This document shows, in pieces, positions 25,822-35,802 of a stretch of DNA of 55,543 bases. Source of the stretch: Chloroflexota bacterium (GTDB lineage: Bacteria > Chloroflexota > Anaerolineae > Anaerolineales > Villigracilaceae); NCBI GenBank assembly GCA_026390015.1, contig JAPLGS010000075.1, positions 1 to 55,543 of the forward strand, read 5' to 3'. The notes below the pieces were generated by a model. That model had not been told where the DNA came from, made no database searches, and saw only the letters and a program-made list of their open reading frames with translations. Both the position numbers and the translations under genes were made by a program. Every line of letters starts with the position of its first letter. Position 1 is the first letter of the stretch.

Positions 25822-27358
25822 AAATATGAAGAGCGTTATTACAAACTGGTTTTCCAAACCCTGGTATCCCATTCTGATCAGCGCGTATCCTGTGCTGGCT
25901 TTGTTATCAGCCAACGCGGGACAGGTTCGCCCCGATGCAGTCGTTCGCCCATTGCTGGTGTCAATTTTCTTTGGCGGATTGTTGTTCTTTATTGTCTGGC
26001 TGTTCTTTCGTAAGTTGTATAAAGCGGCATTCCTTACTGCGCTTTTGTTGGCTTTGTTCTTTACGTATGGACACGCGTATATTTTTATTGATGCAAAATA
26101 TCCAAAGACCAATTACACCCAATGGCTTGCGGCTGGCTGGATCGTTTTGTTCCTGCTCGCAATTTTGTGGACAACGCGCCCAAAGTTGACATTCGTTTCG
26201 TCAGCGCCGACTTTTAATACGGTCGCGCTGGCGCTGCTGATCATGTCAATGGCGCAGACCAATTTCGGTGACGGGCCGCGCGGCGCTCATGCTCTTGGGC
26301 TGGCGAATGCTCCAGTTGAGTCAGATCTGGTGCGGCCGGACAATCCGCCCGATGTGTATTTCTTCCTATTAGATTCGTATGGTCGCGCCGACCTGCTCAA
26401 GAGCGCATATGGATTCGATAACAGTGAATTTATCAACGAATTGGAGAAGCGAAATTTTTTTGTAGCGAAGTGCAGCCAGAGTAATTATGTGCGGACCGAG
26501 ATCTCGCTTGGGTCGTCGCTCAACATGGACTATTTGCAGGGGCTGAACGAGGCGTTTACACCACAGAGTACGGCGCGCCGCGTGTTATGGGATTCTCTTA
26601 AACACAGCGCGGTGCGCTATAACTTTGAGAGCATGGGCTACGAGACAGTGGGTTTCGAGACGGGCTTCGCATGGCTCGACTTGAATGATGCAGATCACTT
26701 CCTAAGTCCGCCGGCCATTTCTTCAGGCCTGAGCGAGTTTGAAGGGTTGTTCCTGCGCACAACTGCCGCGCGTTATATTCAAGATCTGGGTCTGGTGGAT
26801 CCAGATTACCTTTTGGGAGTTGGCTTTCGTGACCGTTTTAAATTCATATTCAACAGCATGGACGATGTTGCAAAAATACAGCAGCCGACTTTTTCATATA
26901 TCCATGTGATCTCGCCGCACCCGCCGTTTGTTTTTGATCCTAAAGGCAATCCAACGTATCCGCCGGATTTTTGGAATGATCAGCGCGAGTATCCGCCGGA
27001 CTTGTATCAAAAAGGTTATGTGAATCAATTACAGTTTCTGAACAAGACCATGCTGGAAACCATCGACACGATCGTCGCGAATTCTAAAACGCCGCCGATC
27101 ATCATTATTCAAGGTGACCACGGCCCATGGTTACAACCAAAAGATAAACGCTTCTGGAATCTGACCGCGATCTATTTCCCAGATCATATCGATAAACTTT
27201 ATTCAACGATTTCCCCTGTTAATATTTTCCGGCTTGTGTTCAATACCTACTTTGGCGGGAAATATGATATTCTCAAAGACACAAGTTATTTTTCGCCGGT
27301 GCCAAATTTATATGACTTCAGCGAAATGCCATATCCATGCAAATACCCGGACAATTAA
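25811..27358 (+). CDS. Membrane protein with extracytoplasmic sulfatase/phosphatase-superfamily domain
   Basis: About 515 aa. Four membrane helices (about 15-140) precede an alkaline-phosphatase-superfamily domain with VYFFLLDSYGRAD, SYIHVISPHPPFVF and IIIIQGDHGPW, resembling LTA-synthase/EptA-like phospho- or sulfo-transferases and hydrolases. The usual nucleophile Thr/Cys is not obvious (NYVRTEIS is the likely region). The start at 25811 overlaps the preceding gene by 11 bp. It may modify the glycan outside the membrane. Confidence 0.7.
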   Translation: MNFKNMKSVITNWFSKPWYPILISAYPVLALLSANAGQVRPDAVVRPLLVSIFFGGLLFFIVWLFFRKLYKAAFLTALLLALFFTYGHAYIFIDAKYPKTNYTQWLAAGWIVLFLLAILWTTRPKLTFVSSAPTFNTVALALLIMSMAQTNFGDGPRGAHALGLANAPVESDLVRPDNPPDVYFFLLDSYGRADLLKSAYGFDNSEFINELEKRNFFVAKCSQSNYVRTEISLGSSLNMDYLQGLNEAFTPQSTARRVLWDSLKHSAVRYNFESMGYETVGFETGFAWLDLNDADHFLSPPAISSGLSEFEGLFLRTTAARYIQDLGLVDPDYLLGVGFRDRFKFIFNSMDDVAKIQQPTFSYIHVISPHPPFVFDPKGNPTYPPDFWNDQREYPPDLYQKGYVNQLQFLNKTMLETIDTIVANSKTPPIIIIQGDHGPWLQPKDKRFWNLTAIYFPDHIDKLYSTISPVNIFRLVFNTYFGGKYDILKDTSYFSPVPNLYDFSEMPYPCKYPDN

Positions 27359-28315
27359 ATGAAACACACGATCCTTCTCACCGCTCCATATATGATCCCA
27401 TTTCTCGACCGATTCAAAGCGGTCTTCGAAAAATATGATCTTGAATTGATCGTGCCGGATGTGCAGGAACGCATGGAAGAAGATGATCTGCTCAAGTATG
27501 CCGGCCAATTTGATGGCGCCATTTGCGGGGATGACCGATACACAGTGCGCGTTCTCGAAGCATGTTCCCCGAGACTTAAAATAATTTCCAAATGGGGAAC
27601 GGGAGTTGATTCGATCGACGCTTCAGCCTGCTCCCGATTAAATATCATTCTCGCCCGAACGCCAAATGCATTCACCACTCCCGTTGCGGATTCAGTCCTC
27701 AGCTACATGCTTACCTTCGCACGCAGAATCTCATGGATGGACGCCGCCATGAAGCGCGGCGAATGGGAAAAAATTCCAGGTAAAACATTGAGTGAATGTA
27801 CTTTGGGAATCATCGGCATCGGCAATGTTGGCAAGGCCATTGCCCGCCGCGCGAAAGCATTTGGCATGAAAGTTCTCGGTACAGACGTTGTGGAGATTGA
27901 CCATGTGTTCATTTCTGAATCCGGTATTCATATGACCAATCTTAAATCTCTGCTCGCTGATTCTGATTTTATTTCAGTGAACTGCGATTTAAACCCCACG
28001 TCACATCATTTGATCAACGCGCAGACACTCTCGCAAATGAAACCCTCCGCCATTCTGATCAACACTGCGCGCGGTCCCATCGTGGATGAAAAAGCCCTTG
28101 TCGCCGCACTCCACTCAGGTCAAATTGCTGGCGCGGCTTTGGATGTGTTTGAACATGAGCCGCTGCCAAAAAATAGTCCGCTGCTAAAGATGGATAATGT
28201 CATGCTCGCGCCGCACAACTCCAATTCAAGCCCTACCGCATGGGAAAGAATCCACTGGAACACGATCAAGAATTTAGTTGAGGGATTGGGGATTCAGTAT
28301 TCAGTGAACAGTTGA
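27359..28315 (+). CDS. D-2-hydroxyacid dehydrogenase (SerA-like)
   Basis: A 318-aa NAD-dependent enzyme. The dinucleotide motif GIGNVG is at 153-158; the catalytic Arg lies in NTARGPIVD, the Glu in FEHEPL and the His in APHNSNS. The ATG follows the previous stop directly. Its place between a CMP-sugar synthetase and an SDR suggests a role in making the sugar precursor rather than serine, but this is inference. Confidence 0.88.
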   Translation: MKHTILLTAPYMIPFLDRFKAVFEKYDLELIVPDVQERMEEDDLLKYAGQFDGAICGDDRYTVRVLEACSPRLKIISKWGTGVDSIDASACSRLNIILARTPNAFTTPVADSVLSYMLTFARRISWMDAAMKRGEWEKIPGKTLSECTLGIIGIGNVGKAIARRAKAFGMKVLGTDVVEIDHVFISESGIHMTNLKSLLADSDFISVNCDLNPTSHHLINAQTLSQMKPSAILINTARGPIVDEKALVAALHSGQIAGAALDVFEHEPLPKNSPLLKMDNVMLAPHNSNSSPTAWERIHWNTIKNLVEGLGIQYSVNS

Positions 28316-28339
28316 TCTTCAACTTGGAAATCGCAACCT

Positions 28340-29095
28340 ATGACAAACACAATCCTCATAACCGGCGCGGCTGGCGGAATTGGCCGCGCAACAGTAGACA
28401 TCTTCGCTGAAAAAGGCTGGCGCGTGATCGGCGTGGACAGGGCTGAATTTGGCGAGGGTTTCCCGCAAAACGGTCTCTTCATCAGATCAGACATTGCGCG
28501 CCCCGAAGATATGCACGCCATCTTCGAGAAAGCCCGCGCCTTTACCGATTCACTTGATGCGCTGGTAAATAATGCCGCGATGCAGGTTGCCAAGCCATTG
28601 ATCGAAACCACCGTTGAAGAATGGGACGCGGTCATGGCTGCCAATTTACGTTCGGTATTTCTGGGCGTTAAGTTGGCGCATCCATTACTTAAAGCGCGCG
28701 GCGGCGCGGCGGTGGTCAACGTTTCTTCGGTTCATGCGATTCAAACCTCCGCGAATATTGCCGCGTACGCCGCATCCAAAGGCGGGTTGCTGGCGCTGAC
28801 TCGCGCTATGGCAATCGAATTCGCGCCTGATCATATCCGCGTCAACGCCATTCTGCCGGGCGCTGTGGATACCCCCATGCTGCGCGCCGGGCTTGGCCGT
28901 GGACACGTTGGCGGTGATAACGTGCAGGAGCGCCTCGACAACCTTGCGCGCAAAACAGTCAACGGGCGCGTGGGTACTCCCGCAGAGATCGCCCATGCCA
29001 TTTACTTTCTTGCTGACCACGAGCAATCATCATTTATGACGGGTCAGGCGCTGGTCATAGACGGCGGCGCGACCGCGAGGCTGAGCACCGAATAA
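28340..29095 (+). CDS. SDR family oxidoreductase
   Basis: A 251-aa classical short-chain dehydrogenase. TGAAGGIG (8-15, NAD(P) binding), NNAA (77-80) and the catalytic set S130, Y143, K147 (YAASKGG) are present. It lies in the sugar-precursor part of the cluster and probably reduces or oxidises a sugar intermediate. Confidence 0.9.
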   Translation: MTNTILITGAAGGIGRATVDIFAEKGWRVIGVDRAEFGEGFPQNGLFIRSDIARPEDMHAIFEKARAFTDSLDALVNNAAMQVAKPLIETTVEEWDAVMAANLRSVFLGVKLAHPLLKARGGAAVVNVSSVHAIQTSANIAAYAASKGGLLALTRAMAIEFAPDHIRVNAILPGAVDTPMLRAGLGRGHVGGDNVQERLDNLARKTVNGRVGTPAEIAHAIYFLADHEQSSFMTGQALVIDGGATARLSTE

Positions 29096-29099
29096 GCTT

Positions 29100-29918
29100 A
29101 TGATTCAAATTGTTAAGTCTATCCTGCCAACTCCGGCGCTTCAATTTGCGCGCAATACTTATGATGCAATTCGCCGAATCCCTGAGTTTCCTTCCGCGTA
29201 TTTTTATCCCTGGCGGCGCGAAAGCATTCGCCGACTCGCTGAACTCAAGAATATTCATAAAGGCAAACGCGCCTTCATCATCGGCAATGGACCGTCACTT
29301 CGTCAGACTGACCTGACCAAACTTAAAAAAGAAATCACCTTCGGGATGAATCGCATTTACCTGATCTTCCCTGAACTTGGTTTTCAGACAACTTATTTTT
29401 CAGCCACCAATGATCTTGTGATCGAACAATTTCATGACGACATTCTCGCGCTGCCCATGCCGAAATTTTTAGCGTGGCGTTCGCATCGTCATTTTTCTTC
29501 AGACCTGCTACTTTCAAATATCCCAACTTTTCTATACACATCCTACACCGGCCCGCGCTTTTCGACAGATGTACGCGGACGAGTTTGGGAAAGCGCGACT
29601 GTCACCAATGTGACTCTTCAACTTGCGTTTCACATGGGCATCGAGCAGGTCATCCTGATTGGCGTGGATCACAATTTCACATCAAAAGGAGAGGCGAATA
29701 AAACCGTTGTCTCGCAGGGCGATGACCCCGATCATGTTTCGCCGAACTATTTTGGCAAAGGAATTCGCTGGCAACTGCCAGATCTCGACACTTCAGAAAT
29801 TGGATACGCCCTTGCGCGCGACGCCTATCAAAAAGCAGGCCGCGAGGTTTTGGATGCGACAATTGGAGGCAAGCTGACCATCTTCCCCAAAGCGGACTAC
29901 AATTCCTTTTTCAAATGA
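29100..29918 (+). CDS. MptE-like (DUF115) protein
   Basis: A 272-aa soluble protein. GKRAFIIGNGPSLRQTDL is the DUF115/MptE-like signature; FGMNRIYLIF and VILIGVDHNF follow. Relatives include the 6-hydroxymethylpterin diphosphokinase MptE and the Maf proteins that add nonulosonic acids to flagellin. Next to a CMP-sugar synthetase the Maf-like glycosyl transfer role is the more likely one. Its end overlaps the next ATG by 4 bp. Confidence 0.8.
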   Translation: MIQIVKSILPTPALQFARNTYDAIRRIPEFPSAYFYPWRRESIRRLAELKNIHKGKRAFIIGNGPSLRQTDLTKLKKEITFGMNRIYLIFPELGFQTTYFSATNDLVIEQFHDDILALPMPKFLAWRSHRHFSSDLLLSNIPTFLYTSYTGPRFSTDVRGRVWESATVTNVTLQLAFHMGIEQVILIGVDHNFTSKGEANKTVVSQGDDPDHVSPNYFGKGIRWQLPDLDTSEIGYALARDAYQKAGREVLDATIGGKLTIFPKADYNSFFK

Positions 29919-31396
29919 TGAAAACCACGCCTCAAACCCGACCGTCAAACTGGTTCATCCTCTTCATTCTTCTCCTCGCCCTGGGTGGACTCCTTCGACT
30001 GATAGACATCACCGACCCGCCATTGGATTTTCATTCGTCGCGTCAACTGCGTAACTCACTGGTTGCGCGGGATATTTATTATTCCCTTCTCCCTTCTGCA
30101 ACCGCCGAACAACGTGAGCTCGCTTCCTCTTTCGCGAGCGCGGTTGGGAAATATGAGCCGCCAGTGATCGAGTCAATTGTGGCTGTCACATATCTATTCA
30201 CTGGTGGAGAGAATATCGCCTCCGCCAGAATTTGGGAGACGCTATTCTGGATTTTGGCGGGTATCGCATTGTTTGATCTTATGCGCCGCGCAGTCTCGCC
30301 GTGGGCTGCATTGATCGGGCTGGCATATTATCTTGTCCTTCCGTTTTCAGTGGAAGTGAGTCGTTCCTTCCAACCAGACCCATTAATGACTTCGGCATTT
30401 GTCATCGGAGTTTATTTTCTTTTTCGCTGGAGCGAAGAGCAAACTTGGAAGTGGGCGATCCTTGCCGGTATATTTTTAAGCTTCGCGACTTTTGTAAAAA
30501 TCGTAATCGCTTTTTTTGTTGGCGCGGCCGCAATCGCATTGGTATTGTTTACGCTGAACAAAGATTTTTGGAAATCGAAACAAGTTTGGGTAATGGCGGC
30601 GATAATGGTACTGCCCGCGCTTCTTTTTTATGTCCTCCTAAATCAAGGTCGTTCCACAGAATATTTCTTTAGTTGGACGGTCTCGCTCATCAAACTTATT
30701 TCGGGCAGTGATTTTTATACCAAGTGGCTGGCATTTATTGGAAGCTTGTTTGGGTTTACGATGATCTTTCTCAGCATCGCCGGGGGATTTCTTGCAACTC
30801 CGCGCTTGCGCTGGTTGTTGATCAGTTTATGGATAGGATATTTTCTTTACGGACTGACCCTTCCATTCCAAATGTATACCCACAGTTACTATCATATCCA
30901 ACTGATACCCATCGTTGCGCTGGGGTTGGCCGCTGCGTTGAATCCACTTATTGAAAGCGCGGCAGTTCAAAGCGTGGCAGGACGCGTGGGTTTCATCGCA
31001 GTGATCGTGGCTGTGATCGGATTCCAATCCTGGGTATCGCGTTCTGTTTTGGTCGCTGAGAGTTTTCGCCATGAGCCCGCATTCTGGCTAAACGTTGGTG
31101 AAGCAATTCCCATGGATGCAAAAGTAATTGGCCTCACTCAGGATTATGGCTTTCGCCTGATGCTTTACGGCTGGCGCAAAGTGACATTGTGGCCGTATAG
31201 CACCGAGCTGGCTGAAGTTCGCAACGGTAAAGTGGATTTCGCCAATCGCTTTGATGAGTTGACTGTTGGCAGGGATTATTTTTTGGTGACAGCGTTCGGC
31301 CAACTGGACAAGCAACCCTCGCTGAAAAAATTATTGGATGCCTATCCCATCGCAATTGAAGGGAATGGTTTTATTTTGTATGATTTAAATCCATGA
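29915..31396 (+). CDS. GT39/ArnT-like integral membrane glycosyltransferase, copy 1
   Basis: A 493-aa protein with about 11 membrane segments. The first outside loop carries DITDPPLDFHSSRQLRNS, the position of the catalytic acidic motif in GT39/ArnT enzymes; SRSFQPDPLMTSAF and YTHSYYHIQLIPIVALG are also typical. It would transfer a sugar from a polyprenyl phosphate carrier outside the membrane. It is a paralogue of the 34076 gene. Confidence 0.85.
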   Translation: MMKTTPQTRPSNWFILFILLLALGGLLRLIDITDPPLDFHSSRQLRNSLVARDIYYSLLPSATAEQRELASSFASAVGKYEPPVIESIVAVTYLFTGGENIASARIWETLFWILAGIALFDLMRRAVSPWAALIGLAYYLVLPFSVEVSRSFQPDPLMTSAFVIGVYFLFRWSEEQTWKWAILAGIFLSFATFVKIVIAFFVGAAAIALVLFTLNKDFWKSKQVWVMAAIMVLPALLFYVLLNQGRSTEYFFSWTVSLIKLISGSDFYTKWLAFIGSLFGFTMIFLSIAGGFLATPRLRWLLISLWIGYFLYGLTLPFQMYTHSYYHIQLIPIVALGLAAALNPLIESAAVQSVAGRVGFIAVIVAVIGFQSWVSRSVLVAESFRHEPAFWLNVGEAIPMDAKVIGLTQDYGFRLMLYGWRKVTLWPYSTELAEVRNGKVDFANRFDELTVGRDYFLVTAFGQLDKQPSLKKLLDAYPIAIEGNGFILYDLNP

Positions 31397-32322
31397 CTCT
31401 TGTTTCGATTATTACTCCATCTTTTAATCAAGCCGCATATCTTGAACAGACGATATTATCTGTTTTGGATCAAGATCATCCATACATTGAATATATCGTC
31501 ATCGACGGCGCGTCAACAGATACCAGCGTTGATGTGATTAAGAAGTACGAAAATAGACTGGCCTATTGGGTCTCAGAAAAAGATAACGGCCAGGCAGATG
31601 CAATTAATAAAGGGTTTGCTCACGCCACAGGCGATATTATTGCCTGGCTAAATTCTGATGATTATTATCTTGCAGGCACGATTTCATCTGTAGTAAAAAT
31701 ATTTGACCAGAACCCGGGAGTTACACTTGTCTATGGAAATATGTTTGCCGTAGACGAACACGGAAAAACTTTCAACACGCTGAATTATAAACAATTGACG
31801 TTGGAAGACCTGCTTTGCTTCCAGATCATCGGACAGCCTGCTGTATTCATGCGCCGCTTGGCGATGGAAAGCGCTAAACTCGATACAGATTTCCACTTTC
31901 TACTCGATCATTACCTATGGATCCAAATAGCCCAACACGGCAAGCTCCTGCATGTGGATCAAACCTGGGCCGCCGCGCGCTATCACGCCGAAGCGAAGAA
32001 CCGCGCCAAGGCCGCTGAGTTCGGGCGCGACGCTTTTCGCATTTTGGAAAATGTAAAGCAGGATAAAAATCTTGCGACGGTGCTTGCAAAAGTAAACCGC
32101 CGCGCGCGCGCTTCAGCTCACCGCGTAGATGCCCGCTATCTTCTGGATGGCGGACAGTCTGCCGCGTCATTATCTGCATGGATGCGCGCATTGTTCATTC
32201 ATCCGCCTACAGCCCTGGCACGGATTAATATTTTTGCCTCAGCTGTTTTGAATTTGTCGGGGTTGGGGAAATTTCGTGAGTCTGTTTTACAAAAGCGCAA
32301 ACAAAAAAATCAAGGAAGATAA
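31393..32322 (+). CDS. Family 2 glycosyltransferase, copy 1
   Basis: A 309-aa GT-A enzyme. VSIITPSFNQAAYLEQTI, YIVIDGASTD and IIAWLNSDDYY (the DxD-like metal site) are in order. The start overlaps the previous stop by 4 bp (ATGA). It is very similar to the 39734 gene over the first 100 residues. Cytoplasmic, using an NDP-sugar. Confidence 0.9.
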   Translation: MTLVSIITPSFNQAAYLEQTILSVLDQDHPYIEYIVIDGASTDTSVDVIKKYENRLAYWVSEKDNGQADAINKGFAHATGDIIAWLNSDDYYLAGTISSVVKIFDQNPGVTLVYGNMFAVDEHGKTFNTLNYKQLTLEDLLCFQIIGQPAVFMRRLAMESAKLDTDFHFLLDHYLWIQIAQHGKLLHVDQTWAAARYHAEAKNRAKAAEFGRDAFRILENVKQDKNLATVLAKVNRRARASAHRVDARYLLDGGQSAASLSAWMRALFIHPPTALARINIFASAVLNLSGLGKFRESVLQKRKQKNQGR

Positions 32323-32323
32323 A

Positions 32324-33904
32324 TTGAAAAAGAATAGTCTCATATCAGGGCTTTTTTTTCGGGTCATGTTTTTATGTATCCTAATATCATTATTCGTCTC
32401 AAGTTGCAACTTGATAAAACCTATACCTGAAGTTGTTGTGCTTCCCAAAGATCAACGCCCCAACATTCTCTTTATTCTCGTGGATGATCTGGATGCGAAG
32501 TTGAACTCAATTTCAACCATGAAGAATTTACAGGAATTGATGGTGGCGCACGGCACAAGTGTGGATGATTTTCTTATCACCAATCCGCTTTGCTGTCCAT
32601 CGCGCACAACCATCTTGCGCGGACAATATACACATAGTCATCAGGTTTATCACAACGATTCTCCAGATGGCGGTTTCGCAAAGTTTAATGAAGTCGGCAA
32701 CGATGCTTCAACGTTGGGAGTCTGGCTGCAAGCCGCCGGATACCGTACGGCATTAATCGGGAAATATCTAAACGGATATCCTTTCCGCGACGAGCGCACG
32801 TACATTCCGCCCGGCTGGTCGGAATGGTACAGTCCCGCGAAAAAAAATGCCTATGATGGATATGATTATGTCTTGAACGAAAATGGGGCGCTGGTAATTT
32901 ATCCCCCAACCGAAGTAAATTATTTTACTGATGTCGCCAGCCGCAAGGCGGTCGATTTTATTCAACGCGCCGATGCAGAAAAAGTGCCATTTTTTCTATA
33001 TCTTGCTCCGTTTGCCCCGCACGTTCCGGCGACCGCGGCGAACCGTCACCTGGATCTATTTCCATCGATAACCGTACCCATTTCCCCGTCGTTCAATGAA
33101 GCGGATGTGAGCGATAAACCAACGAATATGAGTCGAAATCCATTGTTGACAGATGAATTAATTTCGAAAAATAATCAAAATTATCGCCAGCGCATCCTTT
33201 CTTTGCAGGCAGTGGATGAGATGCTCGTGGAGCTCGTAAAAGTTCTCGAACAAACGGGGCAGATGGATAATACTTATATTGTGTTCACATCTGATAATGG
33301 TTTTCATCTTGGACAGCACAGATTGGTTGAAGGCAAAGGGACATTCTACGAGGAGGATATTGTTGTTCCGTTTATTGTGCGAGGGCCTGGCGTCATGGAA
33401 GGCCGAGCGGTGACGGATTTGTTGGCTGGAAATGTGGATATTCCGATCACAATTGCCGATTGGGCGGGCGTTGTTCCTCCCGATTTTGTGGAGGGCAGAT
33501 CGATTGCACCGATTTTGGCGGGCGGTACTGTTCCCCTAGAAAATGGCCGAAAGGCTTATTTGTTGGAGATTTATTCTCAGAATTCTAATAGCGATGTCTC
33601 TGCTCCTTCATTGCAGATGGCTGCCTCAGCTATTCTCGAACTCAGAGCTGTGTTTGACTTGCCATCTCCATCCCTCAAAAAGTTATCCCCCATCATGCAT
33701 GGACTTCGTACAAACGAATATAAATATATTGAATACAATGATGGTTTTGTAGAATTTTACGATCTCATTAATGATCCTTATGAACTTGAAAATATAGCAT
33801 CCACGGTTGGTTCAGCTGTGATCGATCATTTTTCGAAATGGCTCCAAGCTTTTTCCAAGTGCAGCGGGAACGGCTGCCTGCAAGTTGACATAGGACCGCC
33901 TTAA
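32324..33904 (+). CDS. Cys-type sulfatase, predicted lipoprotein (TTG start)
   Basis: About 526 aa from a TTG at 32324 that has AAGGAAG well placed; an ATG at 32276 inside the previous gene is the alternative. The signal peptide ends in lipobox VSSC (C28). The sulfatase domain has the metal pair in FILVDDLDAK (D54/D55), the formylglycine signature CCPSRTTIL with C90 as the residue to be modified, YRTALIGKYLN, and the late metal site TSDNGFHLGQH. It would hydrolyse sulfate esters outside the cell; no formylglycine-generating enzyme is in the window. Confidence 0.9.
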   Translation: MKKNSLISGLFFRVMFLCILISLFVSSCNLIKPIPEVVVLPKDQRPNILFILVDDLDAKLNSISTMKNLQELMVAHGTSVDDFLITNPLCCPSRTTILRGQYTHSHQVYHNDSPDGGFAKFNEVGNDASTLGVWLQAAGYRTALIGKYLNGYPFRDERTYIPPGWSEWYSPAKKNAYDGYDYVLNENGALVIYPPTEVNYFTDVASRKAVDFIQRADAEKVPFFLYLAPFAPHVPATAANRHLDLFPSITVPISPSFNEADVSDKPTNMSRNPLLTDELISKNNQNYRQRILSLQAVDEMLVELVKVLEQTGQMDNTYIVFTSDNGFHLGQHRLVEGKGTFYEEDIVVPFIVRGPGVMEGRAVTDLLAGNVDIPITIADWAGVVPPDFVEGRSIAPILAGGTVPLENGRKAYLLEIYSQNSNSDVSAPSLQMAASAILELRAVFDLPSPSLKKLSPIMHGLRTNEYKYIEYNDGFVEFYDLINDPYELENIASTVGSAVIDHFSKWLQAFSKCSGNGCLQVDIGPP

Positions 33905-34075
33905 TAATTTGCCAAAGTTGTTTTGAATTTACCGGGCTGGAAAAATTGCAGGTGAAGATTTTGAAATAACGGAATTAAAAGTGAGGGTCAGTGCGTCGCT
34001 GTTTTTATTTTAACATCGCGGACGCTACCTTTTTTTCTCTCTCTTTTATTTTACGTTACAATTGTCCCGCGCTCT

Positions 34076-35587
34076 ATGAAAGAAAACTCCTCGTTTTTTG
34101 CCTCCCGTGCCGCATGGCTCACAGCCTTGCTTGTACTTTTCATTCTTGGCTTTGCGATCCGTCTTTATGATCTTACGGATCTGCCGCTTGAATTTCATTC
34201 CACACGCCAGTTACTCTCCGCGCTTAAAGCGCGCGGTATGTATTATCAAACCCTCTCCGAAACAGAGGTTCCTGCCGGGTATCGTTCATTTGCCATTCAA
34301 CAATGGAAATTTCGCGCATCGGTGGAACCTGAGTTCTTCGAACGTGTTGTTGCCTTTACATATCAATTTACTGGTGAGCAGGTCTGGATCGCGCGTATTT
34401 ATTCGTCCCTGTTTTGGATGATCGGCGCGGTCTTTTTATTTTTACTCGCACGCGATCTATCATCTACAGACGGCGCGATTGCAGCCACGGCCTTTTATCT
34501 CTTATCACCTTACGCTATTGCCGCCAGCCGCAGTTTTCAACCAGACCCCTTGATGGTAATGCTTATCACCATATTTTTGTGGGCGGTTTATAAGTGGGCG
34601 CAACAACCGTCATCCTATATTTGGGCGATCATCGCCGGACTCTTTGGCGGGTTTGCCATTTTTATTAAACTCGTTGCGGCGTTCTTTGTTATCGGAGGCG
34701 GACTGGGCGCGCTGCTCGCTTCGCTCGGGCAAAGATCACTGCGTGAAGCGCTGAAGCAACCCCAAATTTATGTCATGAGCGTGTTGGGTATCCTGCCGGG
34801 CGCGGCTTATGTTGTTTATGGAGTCTTCATCGCGGGTTATCTTGGACGGCAATTCGGTGGGCGCTTCATTCCATCTCTTTTCCTCAGCCCATCCTATTAC
34901 CTTGGTTGGATCGCGATGCTCAACCTCGTCATCGGTGGTGCTACTTTGACGATGGCACTGCTCGGTCTTTTCTTTTTGGAAAAGGAAAGACTGCGATTCA
35001 TTCTCTCGCTTTGGGCTGGATACGCCCTCTTTGGAATTTATTTTAACTATCACATTTCCACCCACGATTACTACAGCCTGCCGTTAATCCCCATCGTCGC
35101 ATTATCGCTCACACGGTTGGCAGACTGGTTCTTCGCTCAACTTGCTAAACTCACAACAACCCGTATGACGCGCCTCGCCGCTTACTGCCTTCTGCTTTTT
35201 GGTATCTCCATGTCTCTTTGGAACACACGCGCCCAAATGAAATCCGTGGATTATCGCCCCGATGTTGCGATGTGGACAGAGATCAGCCAAAAGATCGGTG
35301 ATAAAACTGTGGCTGGCCTCACGAAGGATTACGGCTCACGGCTGGCATACTGGGGCTGGCGATCCGCTGCAAACTGGCCACAGGAAGGCGACATTAATTA
35401 TCGCAAAGACCGCGGTGGAAACTTCGATTTCGAAAAAATATTTAAAGAGATTACTGACGGCAAGGATTACTTCCTCGTCACCGATTTTGACCAGTTGAAA
35501 AGGCAACCACTTTTACAGGAAAAATTATCTCAACTCCCTGTTGTATTTTCTGGGGAAGGATACATTGTTTACGATCTAAGAAAGTAA
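34076..35587 (+). CDS. GT39/ArnT-like integral membrane glycosyltransferase, copy 2
   Basis: A 503-aa paralogue of the 29915 protein with the same plan: DLTDLPLEFHSTRQLLSAL in the first outer loop, SRSFQPDPLMVML and HISTHDYYSLPLIPIVALS, about 11 membrane segments and a C-terminal soluble tail ending YDLRK. It starts after a 171-bp gap and may have its own promoter. Confidence 0.86.
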   Translation: MKENSSFFASRAAWLTALLVLFILGFAIRLYDLTDLPLEFHSTRQLLSALKARGMYYQTLSETEVPAGYRSFAIQQWKFRASVEPEFFERVVAFTYQFTGEQVWIARIYSSLFWMIGAVFLFLLARDLSSTDGAIAATAFYLLSPYAIAASRSFQPDPLMVMLITIFLWAVYKWAQQPSSYIWAIIAGLFGGFAIFIKLVAAFFVIGGGLGALLASLGQRSLREALKQPQIYVMSVLGILPGAAYVVYGVFIAGYLGRQFGGRFIPSLFLSPSYYLGWIAMLNLVIGGATLTMALLGLFFLEKERLRFILSLWAGYALFGIYFNYHISTHDYYSLPLIPIVALSLTRLADWFFAQLAKLTTTRMTRLAAYCLLLFGISMSLWNTRAQMKSVDYRPDVAMWTEISQKIGDKTVAGLTKDYGSRLAYWGWRSAANWPQEGDINYRKDRGGNFDFEKIFKEITDGKDYFLVTDFDQLKRQPLLQEKLSQLPVVFSGEGYIVYDLRK

Positions 35588-35802
35588 ATTCCATTTACTG
35601 GGAAGCAAGTTTTAGCTCGAACAAGGAACTTGGCTTTCACTTGTCACAAAGCCTTTAAGTCTCAAAGAGTTTCTGATTCCTTAGTGTTTCGCTTCGAGTC
35701 AAGTTACAAATACATTAATTCATCATCTGATAAAATACACAAGCTTATGTCCGTCTTTCCTTTCCTTACATATAACATGCAAAACCCAATGCGCGAGAAC
35801 AG

